From: Cytidiella melzeri
Taxonomy: Eukaryota; Basidiomycota; Agaricomycetes; Polyporales; Irpicaceae
Direction of reading: 5' to 3'
Assembly (NCBI GenBank): GCA_022592445.1
Contig: JABYQR010000167.1
Span: 1 to 64,000, forward strand
Length of the DNA: 64,000 nt
The notes under the pieces are model-generated. The model searched no databases and was not told the DNA's origin. It was given only the letters and a program-made list of their open reading frames with translations. Position numbers and translations under genes: made by a program. This document shows, piece by piece, positions 48,111-57,738 of the stretch (the first letter of the stretch is position 1; every line of letters begins with the position of its first letter).

Positions 48111-51100
48111 CTAACAAAGTGGAAGTTGTGTGCGAGGGGTAGAGGCTGTTAAGCTTCGAAGATGAGTCTTATTATTATTGCTGCTTCAGCAGCTCTGCTC
48201 ATGTACATGTCTGTATCTACTTATGTAAGCAACTACTATACATGTTTACTTCAGCTATTCTACTGTATTACTAAGTGCATGACTCATGCTATGAACGTGT
48301 TAAGACCGACTATCGTCAAGGGACAAGTTGTCAGGTCAGAACCCCTTGGTGTAGCTACACTCAAGGTCTGATGATGGTCTAGGCCGCGTGGTCGCTGTCA
48401 AGCACAGTGGCAGACAGATGATGGTTCGATAGAAGGAATATTGATACGAAGAGGATAGACTGAGGTTCTAGCCCCATGTCTAGCGGCTATTTATACATGT
48501 TGACCTAACTACTTCTGGACCAGTCCGAGGTAGTGGTAGCAAATCGGAGGAACAGAAAGGAAGAACAATACACAGAGAACAGCCACTACTCTGGAAAGCC
48601 AATGAGAGAAAAGACCATCAAGGTGCAGAAACAAGGAACAATAGAAAGGTGAAACATGAGGCAGAGATCAATAGAGAAGGGGTTGAACCCGAAACAGGGG
48701 ATAGACGCAGTTGGATCAGAAACAGGGGATAGACGGGGTTGGACCCAATGGAGTGGTAACGGAGGTATGGAAAGGCCGAGGGTTGAACCAAGGCAATGGT
48801 AACCAATCGGAGTTAGGTCTGAGGTTTGAATGGACACCAGAAGGCAACTGATAACATAATAGTCCGTGTTGAACGGAGGCGATGTGGATCAGGGAATGAT
48901 GGAGGAAAGACGAGTTGGATCGTAGAGGTAATTGTGAAGAAGATGACTAGTTATCAAGGCAATCGAAGAAGTAAAGAAAAATAACAGGGTGTGAAGACCG
49001 TTCGTAACAGAACACATGACTCATTGTATGACTAGGCTCAGCACTTGTACCAGAGGCGTACATAATGAGTAAATGACTCATGCTAGTACTTGTCCTTAGA
49101 TGTATGCTTTAGGCGTCCTCTGGAGTTGTACTACGTGCTTTTCATGTCATTTCCTATGCTACTAGAACACAGGCATACATATATGTATAGTATTACTACA
49201 ACCCATATCTGTACGTCTCAGCTAATGTGATGGTTACTACTGGAGTTACCATATATGGCTGCATAATTCCCTTATCAAGACTGTGGGAACTCTGCTACCT
49301 TGAAGCGTCCTTGGAACAAGGCGTGGGAAACTACCCATTATATTATATAGTTTCAACAAAGACTTCAAAGTAGAAGGCAATGTACATGAGAAGAGTAGTT
49401 GTGATTTTATCAGGTATACTATTTGCTGCCAAAAGTTTCTGGAATGGGTCTCATTATGTGAGCAACACATACCACAACACAAAGTGTGGATTGCATCAAC
49501 ACAACACACCTTTGGCACAGGCACAACTTTGTGTGTAGTATACTGTGACAAGTGGCAGCGGGGCCAGCATGCAGCAAATGCAATCCCTAAACAGTGAAGC
49601 TGTGTTTACTACTCCACCTATGCAACAAAGTAGAGAGATCAAGTGGCAGATTTTGACTGCACTAAAATCTACTTACATCTATTAGTAAGCTATTACTGTA
49701 AATATACAACTGTAGGGGGCCTAGGTGTGACTTGTGACTGCCTATGTTACTAAGTTTCAGCAACATTACAGCAGACAGACACATGACAATTGTTGTGAAC
49801 TCACTGGGGTCACACTTTGTCACTTACTCAGCCTGCACCACAGGTGCGGCATGATAGAATTTCAGTTTGAGTACCTAAAAATAACAACATTGGCAGAGCT
49901 GTGATCTGTGATACCCACTTGATTATCATCATCAGAGGGCCAGCTGTGACCTGTGATGCCCGCTACAGTCATAAAAGTACAGTATACTTCTTGAATTGAG
50001 ATAACTCAGTGTTGCCTAGATAGGCACTTGAGTGGGTAAGATTATCTTTGCCAACAACATTACATATCAGTGCTATCATGATCAACAACTTGAGTAAGTT
50101 GATTTGCTAATGGTGATGACTTTCATGTATGATCACACTTATGACAATTCTATGACCTGGGCAGGCTACAGTCATGACTGTGACACTCCACAATGGTGAA
50201 ATGATTTCTGATGAAAATTGTAACATGTCCAAAATCATTTCAGGAACCATATGCATAGCACACCTGGAAGAAACATGAGCACATGGTGATTATGGAGCAA
50301 TATCACCCGCAGTAGTTCATGAAACTAAGAAAAGACAATCACAAATAGTGCCCATTGCAACAGTATATTCAATGCCCCACCACCCCCATTAGTATTGAGC
50401 CTCCCAGTACTTTGAAAGTTGAAACATTCCGCACCAATCTTTCTGCCCTGTTTGCCTGTCATGCGCCGCACTTCTTCTGCATTGGTGCAGATGTGACCTG
50501 AGTCCGGAATGTTCCAGAAGATGGGTGCCTGTGATTAGCTGGTTAACTGGATGCTGCTTTCAGCAGTGTTTGCACATGTTAATTTGTGTTAAAGCTATAT
50601 AATATAATATGATATGACATGTAGTTTCCCACGCCTTATTACAAGAACACTTTAGGTAGCAGAGTTCCCACAGTCTTGATATGGGAATTATGCAGCCGTA
50701 TATGGAAACTCAAGTAGTAACCATCACATTAGCTGAGACGTACAGATATGGGTTGTAGTAATACTATACATATATGTACGCCTGTGTTCTAGTAGCATAG
50801 GAAATGACATGGAGAGCACGTAGTACAACTCCAGAGGATGCCTAAAGCATACATCTGAGGACAAGTACTAGCATGAGTCATTTACTCATTATGTACGCCT
50901 CTGGTACAAGTGCTGAGCCTAGTCATACAATGAGTCATGCACTCATAGCATGAGTCATGCATGAGTCATGCACTTAGTAATACAGTAGAATAGCTGAAGT
51001 AGACATGTATAGTAGTTGCTTACATAAGTAGATACAGACATGTATATAAGCAGAGCTGCTGAAGCAGCAAGAATAATAAGACTCATCTTTGAAGCTTAAC

Positions 51101-51137
51101 AGCCTCTACCCCTCGCACACACATTCCACTTTGTTAG
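48111..51137. repeat. 3-kb long inverted repeat structure
   Basis: The right arm (about 50605-51137) is the reverse complement of the left arm (48111-49345), the left arm being interrupted by a solo LTR at 48298-49009. Outer ends share CTAACAAAGTGGAA; inner ends share AAGGCGTGGGAAACTAC. Arms are about 525 bp without the LTR. The central about 1.26 kb has no supported gene. It could be a non-autonomous DNA transposon with long inverted termini or an inverted duplication; no target duplication was found. Confidence 0.82.
48298..49009 (+). mobile_element. Solo LTR (second family) inside the left inverted arm
   Basis: 712 bp, TGTTAAGACCGAC... to ...GACCGTTCGTAACA, absent from the matching position of the right arm, which gives the empty site. 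Flanks are GAACG (48293-48297) and GAACA (49010-49014), a 5-bp duplication with one CG-to-CA change. It contains CTATTTATACATG as a possible promoter. Not related in sequence to the gypsy LTRs. Confidence 0.8.
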
Positions 51138-52034
51138 GTTATGAGCCCCGGCTTTTAGCTTAACTACATCCACACTCTCAACAACATCCATCAACCAGTA
51201 TCCCCCAAGCTTTCTTATAAGTAAGTTTCTCTACTTTACTTTGTTTGGCCACATAGTAGTAGTAGGGTTGTACTGGTTGACTGCCTCAGCTTCGAATACA
51301 ATATTCCCAACTGATTTTCTACAGCTAATTCCCTCACCTACTTGCCCCTTGCGTACACACTCCCAACCCAGCTGAATACTTAAGCCACCCTTGGTGGTTC
51401 TCGACTTTAACGAGTCGTGCATTACGCGGAATCTGCCTAACACGCAGTGTAAAATCCGGTGGTGGAGGAACAAGCTCCCACTTGTACAAGTGGTAGATCG
51501 GCGGAGTAGTACAATAGGAGGGTAGTGTTGAGTGGCACTCTAAGCTTGTGGCTTAGAGGCCTAGGACCTTCGTGTTGGCGCACGTCAGTCAGTCCTGGAA
51601 TTAGAAATCGCCACTTTTTGTAGCTGTAGAATTTCTTGAGGCATGTCGTCCACTTTTACTTTTGGTATCACGGAGATTGTGGACTCTCCTATACTTCGTG
51701 GTGTTTCTTACATGCGCCATTATGTTTTCGTTGTATCATACCAACTGGTAGAAGTCAAAGTTGCAAGTGGTCATACTCGTCTTGAATCACTTGTGGAAAA
51801 CTTTTACTCACATTCGACTTTTCCATTAGCAATTCCCAGGACTTTCTCAAGGAAAGTGTTGTGGATTGAATACAACGACATAAATCTTATACTTTCGATT
51901 CTTTCTTCCAGACCGTTATATTTTTGAAGATGCCGAACAACTCTCACCGCGCTTCCCGTCGCGTCAATGCCCGCTTCGCTCCCCACTCTCCTAATGATCC
52001 CTACCGCGTTCATGACTACACTCGGTTTGACCGT
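51138..52034. other. Repeat-derived spacer
   Basis: No confident gene. A 94-codon frame at 51643-51927 (MSSTFTFGITEIVDSPILRG...) and a 35-codon frame starting near 51930 (MPNNSHRASRRVNARFAPHS...) are open but short and end where repeat block 2 begins. Possibly pieces of a mobile-element gene. Confidence 0.35.
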
Positions 52035-53600
52035 TGATACGCCCGGAAATCGCTGGACGTGCAACAGGCCCAAAGGCGAGCACATTCGCATGGACTAGCA
52101 GCAGCCCTTGGTTCTGGCAAGACTTGCATTGCATCGCCTCGCTTTGCTTTGCTTTCCATTGCATCGCTTCGCCTTGCTTTGCTTTGCATCGCTTCATTTC
52201 GCCTTGCTTTGCATTGGGTCGCTTTGCTTCCCTTCGCTTCGTGTCGCGTTGCCTTGCATTCCCTTCGCGTCGCGTCGCGTTATCTCGCGTTGCCTCGCCT
52301 TGCATTCCCTCCGCTTCGCTTCGCCTCGCGCCGCCTTGCCTTGCATGTTGCTTCGCGTCGCGTCGCGCCGCCTTGCTTTGCCTCGCCTCGCCTCGCGTTA
52401 TCTCGCGCTGCCTCGCGTTGCCTTGCTTCTCCTCCGCTTTGCTTGGCCTAGCGTCGCCTTGCATTGCCTCGCTTTGCATTGCCTCGCGTTGCGTCGTGCC
52501 GCCTTGCTTTGCCTCGCGCCGCCTCGCGTTGCATTCCCTCTGCTTTGGTTTGCATGGCTTCGCATTGCATGGCTTCACTTGCCGCATATTGCATCCTTGT
52601 AGTCCCTCGCACTCAATCTCATAGCTGTTGGAACCCCCCGGCCCCCTTTTCCACTCCCTCGGATTCCGCAGCCTGTTCTCTTTGCAGAGCGGCTAAAGGC
52701 AGTGCCCCATCGCTCCTGTAACATGTTTCGCGTTTGTCCCTCGTTTCATCGCGCGATGCCTCTTTCCTTGCCTTGCTATCGCATGGCTTCAATTTGCTAT
52801 AGCCCCTATTGCCTTTTACTTATATACGCTGTGTCTGTACCTTGCTTAGCTCAGAATACGACACCCCCGCGGTTTTCCCCTTAAAGTTGCCCCTGCCACT
52901 TTTCCCTTGCTTCTTGAGCAACTCCGCAGTGCGTATCTCTCACCCTGCGTCACTTTCTCCTTCCTTGCGACCCCATTTTGTGTTCCTACTGCGTTTATTT
53001 CACTGCGTTACTTACTGCGTTGCGTTTCTCCTTCACTGCAACCCCCTTTTACAGCCGCCCCTTCTCTTTCTCAAGGCTACTGAGTCTTACTGCGTTCTCC
53101 TTCACTGCGACCCCCTTTTACAGCCGCCCCTTCTCTTTCTCAAGGCTACTGCGATTTAGACTGCGTTTATTCTGTGTTCCCATTGCGTTTCCTACTGTGT
53201 TTGCCATGGCGTTTTGCGTTATCCCCTTGCAATGAGCCAGCGCAGTCCTTTCCCTCACACTTTACCACACCACTTCCTCTCCCCCCTCTTGTGTTACCGC
53301 ATTCCAATTGCTCCCCTTTCTTCACCACTGCGTTGCCCCTAGCTCTATCGCTTTTACACCACTTTCTTTGGCAACACTTAAGTTCCATTGCCTCTTTGCA
53401 TTGCATTTCATTGCTTGGCTTTACTTTACATCTTTCTACCCGGAACTTTTCCCAGCTACCCAAACAAACCACAGCGCTTTTGACCGCGCACTCCAAGCCC
53501 TGCAAATGCATCACCGCTCGCCCGAGTCTAGGTGCAGCCTAGGACTCTTGGACCCACTCGCAACCTACATTCACGCATACCCTCAACCCCTACTTACACA
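52035..53600 (+). repeat. Repeat block 2 (CpG-rich counterpart of block 1)
   Basis: Direct-orientation homologue of 41493-43287, with CG retained where block 1 has TG or CA (for example TGCGTT versus TGCATT or TGTGTT). It contains the pentanucleotide satellite at 52126-52600 and two near-identical 50-bp segments at about 53030-53150 (TTCACTGCRACCCCCTTTTA). The right edge is the insertion point of the pogo-like element. Confidence 0.6.
52126..52600. repeat. Degenerate pentanucleotide satellite (CNTYG)
   Basis: About 470 bp of a 5-bp period, mostly CTTTG, CCTTG, CATTG, CCTCG and CATCG. Frames stay open on both strands because of the bias (198 codons on the minus strand, Lys/Arg/Gln/Ala/Glu only); these are artefacts. 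Confidence 0.9.
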
Positions 53601-53604
53601 TGTA

Positions 53605-53627
53605 CAGTCAACTATCTCATAATGCAT
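53605..53627 (+). repeat. Left terminal inverted repeat, pogo-like element
   Basis: CAGTCAACTATCTCATAATGCAT after TA; perfect inverted match at 63814-63836. Confidence 0.9.
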
Positions 53628-54854
53628 GGTATCATAATGCATAAGATGTCATAATGCATAACGATGGGTGGGGACAAAGTCGGTCCGCGGGGGATTATGC
53701 ATGAGACGTCATTTTGCATAATGCATAGGCGTTTACCGTTGTTATGCATTAGTAGATGGTACGAAAATGGACAAATTTATACCTTAGGTGGCCAGTACAA
53801 GCGCGATCGTGAGCGAGAATTGTTGTAATAAATACTCACAGTTGATTTGAGATGGAATATGACGCGTACAGCCACAAAAATTCACTGCCTGACAATGATG
53901 AGCGACAGAAAGACAGCACAGGAGAGACGAAGAAGACCTCGGGGCCCAGCCAATCCCGAGGTTTATGCAAAGCGAAAGGAAGCGGTGAAGACCGCGCAGA
54001 ATGCTCCACGGACATCTGCAACAAAAATTCGCCAGCATCAGCGAAACAATATGACACTTCACGACTGGCTCACCATTGTAGCCTATTTTGACAAAAACCA
54101 GCCCATCAGCCAGGCCGCCGTTGTAACGTATTTCAAGACATGTCCGGATGGCTCGTTGATTTTTGACCAGAGCTCCCTATCCCGCCATTTATCGCAGAAA
54201 GGGTGCGCGGAAGATCAGCGGTTGCTGCAGTCATATCCGACCGCCTTGTCAGCAAAGCGTGTCCAAGTTGTCACCCGACCAGACGTCGAGCTTGCACTAT
54301 TCAAATGGGTCAAGCATATAGAAAGCAAGAATGAGCAGGTGAACGGACCTATGTTGATGGCGAAGCGGGGCATATTTGAAACCATGTTTCATGTCCCAGA
54401 GAAGGAGAGATTGCGGAGTGAGAGCTGAATATGGAGTTTTACCCGAGCGTAAGTGTATCTATTGTATATGCTCAAGAATGAGAACTTACCAGATGTGTAG
54501 CTACGGTTTGAAAGAATTCCGTAAACATGGAGAGGCGGCGTCGGTCAACCAGGAAGCTGTGAGAGCGGAGCAAATCAGAGTGCAGGGTGTGGTCGCGAAG
54601 TACAAACAGAAGGACATTTTCAACTTCGATGAGACAGCACTGTTTGCGTTGTGAGTTTTCGACGCGGCCATGATTTGAGGATGCTTACCGTGACCTTTCC
54701 TCTATAGTATGCCTCCAGATCGTGGGCTTGCGACATCTCAAATGTCAGGAAAGAAAGCGAATCGATTCCGCATCACGCTCGGCTTTGCATGTAATGCTGA
54801 CGGTACTGAAAAGCTTCCGGTATTGTTCATTGGGAAGTCGAAGCAGCCGAGGTG

Positions 54855-55543
54855 TGTCATGGATGGCCTGACTAGCCCTTAATTTTCGCAATTTACCTCT
54901 TGTTTTTATCTGTAAAACTCCGGGCTACAACCTAGTTTCGATTCTCTCTGCATAAACTCCTTTGCACGTCTATTAAGCGCCCGTATCACGTGGCTTAGAC
55001 GCTCCACACGGTCACATTACTTGCTACTACGTCACACTGGCATGTGACTTAGCTTAAGTAAGCCCACATGACTCCAGACACATGGCTCAGCCCATAGCTA
55101 GGGTTTGATGTCATAAATGACGTCCACATGGACTCCTTATTGTTCTTTCCCTATTGTTCTCTTTATGGAAGGATGTTCTCACAGGTGTGGGAATGGAATA
55201 CAATAGTTGGTCTCCTTTTAGATAGATTCTCTCACGGGTAGAGTTCTTGGCAAGGTCTAGACAATAGCTATTGTTCTCCTTTAGGTAGTTCTTTTGTTCT
55301 TCGTTCACACGGCTTCTTGCAAAGCCTGCCCTCAACATGGTCTGTGCGCAGGTCCCTGAAGTCTATATATACTGCTGCATGTACGCTCCTAGCCCCCATC
55401 TCGACCTCTTGGTCTTTACTGGGCTAGACATCTGCATAAGGTTTATAGCTGGTGAGAGTATTGAGCTTCACGCCTACCACCACCACTTCGTCGTCATCCA
55501 CTTCGTGTCCCTGTTTGTCACGTCGAGCCTTGTCTCCGTGTCA
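54855..55543 (+). repeat. 5' LTR of gypsy element
   Basis: TGTCATGGATGGCC... to ...CTCCGTGTCA, with TATATATA near 55364-55373. Transcript start inferred at about 55398 from the PBS complementarity. Confidence 0.95.
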
Positions 55544-55545
55544 TT

Positions 55546-55555
55546 AGGTCGAGAT
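55546..55555 (+). promoter_or_regulatory. Self-priming type primer-binding site
   Basis: AGGTCGAGAT, two nt after the LTR. It is the exact reverse complement of ATCTCGACCT at 55398-55407 in the LTR, about 25-30 nt after the TATA box. No TGG expected of a tRNA-primed site is present. This is the arrangement of Tf1, where the 5' end of the RNA folds back as primer. Confidence 0.7.
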
Positions 55556-55689
55556 TGTTGTGAAAACCCTGGGTCCCCCATTCCCACCGTTTTAAAAAGT
55601 TTATTCCTGTTTGACGAGTACGTCTCCGGTCTCTTCATACCGTTGAGCTACGCTTACGTTGTCCGTTTCTACCCCCTGCGCGTTGTTTA

Positions 55690-56418
55690 GTGCCTAAAGA
55701 CACGCGCCCCCGTTTCTCTAAGAACCTCCCTACCACTGAGCCTCAGCTCAAGAGGTCTCTTCCACCATCTTTCCTCGACGCTCTCGCTGAAAAGCGCAAG
55801 AGTGGTCAACCTCATCGTTGGTCTGACAAGGACCTGGTCACTGTCGCGAAGTACGTGTCCAAGAAGCCGCCTGTTAAAGGCATTACCCTCACCGTCCCCT
55901 CATACGAGGAAAATTGCCAACTCCGCGCCTCTGCACGAGCATACGGAGAACGAGCTGCTGAGGAGCGTGACCGCACCTTAGCTGAGCAACAGACCCACAA
56001 GCTCACCTTTGCAGAGCGACTAGCAAAGCTCCCTGCACCAACTCCCGCCCCCGCTGCACCAAAGCCGGTGTTGATCGACTTCAAGAAGTTGTCACCGGTT
56101 GATCTCGTAGGCATTTTCAAGCCAAAACTCACCGCTGTCCGCACTCGTTTGCAAGCTCTCACGGAGCTTGAAGAACTCCTAAACCGCGCCAACCCCGACC
56201 ACCGTCGCGCGCTGCTTCACCTCGTCAGCAAAGTAAATCGTTTCCTCAACCGAGTCGACGATCTCGCTCCCGTCACAACAGACCGCGAGTGGCAGCTCTT
56301 GGATTGGGGTTGTAAAGCAATCGGGAAAGTTTCCTTCAAGCAGCTTCGTAAAAACTACGATAGAGTTTTAGCACAACTTAACGTAGTCAATAGTGATAGC
56401 TACTTTGAGTGGATCTAG
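55690..56418 (+). CDS. Extra ORF upstream of gag in the gypsy element
   Basis: 242 codons with no in-frame ATG (first usable codon GTG 55690 after a TAG). An AG at 55688-55689 could be a splice acceptor. It encodes a basic N-terminus, an Ala/Pro linker (LPAPTPAPAAPKP) and a helical C-terminus (LTELEELLNRANPDHRRALL, EWQLLDWGCKAIGKVSF). I do not recognise it; it is not a typical gag. It is open and well conserved in codon use, so probably translated by splicing or initiation elsewhere. It lies 72 nt before gag. Confidence 0.55.
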   Translation: MPKDTRPRFSKNLPTTEPQLKRSLPPSFLDALAEKRKSGQPHRWSDKDLVTVAKYVSKKPPVKGITLTVPSYEENCQLRASARAYGERAAEERDRTLAEQQTHKLTFAERLAKLPAPTPAPAAPKPVLIDFKKLSPVDLVGIFKPKLTAVRTRLQALTELEELLNRANPDHRRALLHLVSKVNRFLNRVDDLAPVTTDREWQLLDWGCKAIGKVSFKQLRKNYDRVLAQLNVVNSDSYFEWI

Positions 56419-56490
56419 ACACGTCCCCAGTTTTGCCCACCACATTACAATTACATACACTTCTTCAATTCGAGCACGGTCACAGACGAC

Positions 56491-57738
56491 ATGGACCCCA
56501 ACCAGCCCGCCGCCCCTGCTGCCCCAGCTGCCCCAGTTGCCAACCTGAGCCAGCAAGACGTCCTGAATATGTTGGGCGTCTTGACACAAAAGATGGTAGA
56601 CCTGACCAATCAGGTGGCTGCACTTGCAGCTGCACAGACACCAGCGGTTGCCGCTGCTACCCACGCTTCTCGGGAAAGAAGCATAGTTGAGAAACCAGTC
56701 TCCTTCAAGGGGAAAACATCGTCGGAAGCCCGACTCTTCCGCCACGCGTTCATAGTATGGGCGCAAAATCAAGGAAAAGCGTTCTTCCAGCAAGACGCGC
56801 AAGGCCAGGTCCGGGTGGACAACAACGGCGCGAGGATCTTTGATCCTCATAAACTCATCACAAGCGCCCTGTCCTTCATGCAGGAGGACGCCGCTGATTG
56901 GGCTCGCCCTCACATTGAGGAGTTAGCCAATAGCAAACCAGCATTTGGAAATGACTGGGACACATTTATCGAGGCTTTTAAAGCCAAATTCGAGCCTATA
57001 GATGCTGTCATGGAGGCCAAGACGAAAGTCGCCAACATGAAGCAAGGCAACAAGACCTTCGCCGCCCACATCTCCGAGTTTGAGACATGGGCCCCTCGCA
57101 CTGGCTGTAGCCAGCAGGACCTCTTTGACCGCCTCAAGTCGAGCTTGAGCACCGAGTACTTGCAACGTGTCTCGTACTTTCAAACCTGTGCCGCCACCTA
57201 TGACGCACTCAAAGACCAATGCAAAGCGGTCGATGCTCAACTTGCCGATCTTCGCAACAGCACCGGCAAGGTCATGATGGACAGCTCGTCAGGGCACGGC
57301 AAGTCCCATCAGCAGGCGTTCCGCGATCCCAATGCTATGGAGATCGATGCCTCCCGTTTCTCCGCCTCGTTTGACTCGCTCTTTGCGGGTCTGGGCAAAC
57401 AGGAGATCTTCCAGAAATGGAAGAAGGAGATGAGCAAGCGCTGCTCGGTTTGCGGATCTGAGAGTCACAAGAAGAGGGACTCGAAGCACCCAGACGACCC
57501 GGTCTGCAACCACTGCGGTGGCACCGGTCACTGGGGGGCAGTTTGCCTAAAACGGCTCCAAGGCGTCCCTAAGGGACAAAAGGTTGCCGCTACCTCGTCG
57601 ACATCGTCGACTACTACTGCAGCCAAGCAAGACGCGTCCAACGACAAGGATGCTAAAATTGCTGCGCTCAAGGACATGCTTGACATCCAGAAGAAGCAAA
57701 TGGATGAGATGGCAGCAAAAATTAATGCGGTTTTTTGA
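56491..57738 (+). CDS. gag: Gag polyprotein of gypsy element
   Basis: 415 aa from ATG 56491, intact. Pro/Ala-rich start and a capsid-like helical region (SFKGKTSSEARLFRHAFIVW, EFETWAPRTGCSQQDLFDRL) are followed by two zinc-binding clusters: CSVCGSESHKKRDSKHPDD, and a CCHC knuckle C-x2-C-x4-H-x4-C (CNHCGGTGHWGAVC). A C-terminal coiled coil follows (IAALKDMLDIQKKQMDEMAA). Gag packages element RNA into virus-like particles. It ends at TGA 57736-57738, where pol overlaps by 13 nt in the -1 frame. Confidence 0.93.
   Translation: MDPNQPAAPAAPAAPVANLSQQDVLNMLGVLTQKMVDLTNQVAALAAAQTPAVAAATHASRERSIVEKPVSFKGKTSSEARLFRHAFIVWAQNQGKAFFQQDAQGQVRVDNNGARIFDPHKLITSALSFMQEDAADWARPHIEELANSKPAFGNDWDTFIEAFKAKFEPIDAVMEAKTKVANMKQGNKTFAAHISEFETWAPRTGCSQQDLFDRLKSSLSTEYLQRVSYFQTCAATYDALKDQCKAVDAQLADLRNSTGKVMMDSSSGHGKSHQQAFRDPNAMEIDASRFSASFDSLFAGLGKQEIFQKWKKEMSKRCSVCGSESHKKRDSKHPDDPVCNHCGGTGHWGAVCLKRLQGVPKGQKVAATSSTSSTTTAAKQDASNDKDAKIAALKDMLDIQKKQMDEMAAKINAVF
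57726..57738 (+). promoter_or_regulatory. Gag-Pol -1 frameshift window
   Basis: The pol frame is closed by TAA at 57723-57725 and gag stops at 57736-57738. The shift must therefore occur in TGCGGTTTTTTGA. A T6 run directly precedes the gag stop, letting Phe tRNA slip from TTT to TTT. Confidence 0.65.

Noticed and set aside
51991..52587. 198-codon minus-strand Lys/Arg/Gln/Ala ORF
   Set aside because: It is the translation of the pentanucleotide satellite.
55111..55338. Identical 75-codon minus-strand ORFs in both gypsy LTRs
   Set aside because: They are duplicated only because LTRs are; no domain, and also lost in the old solo LTR.
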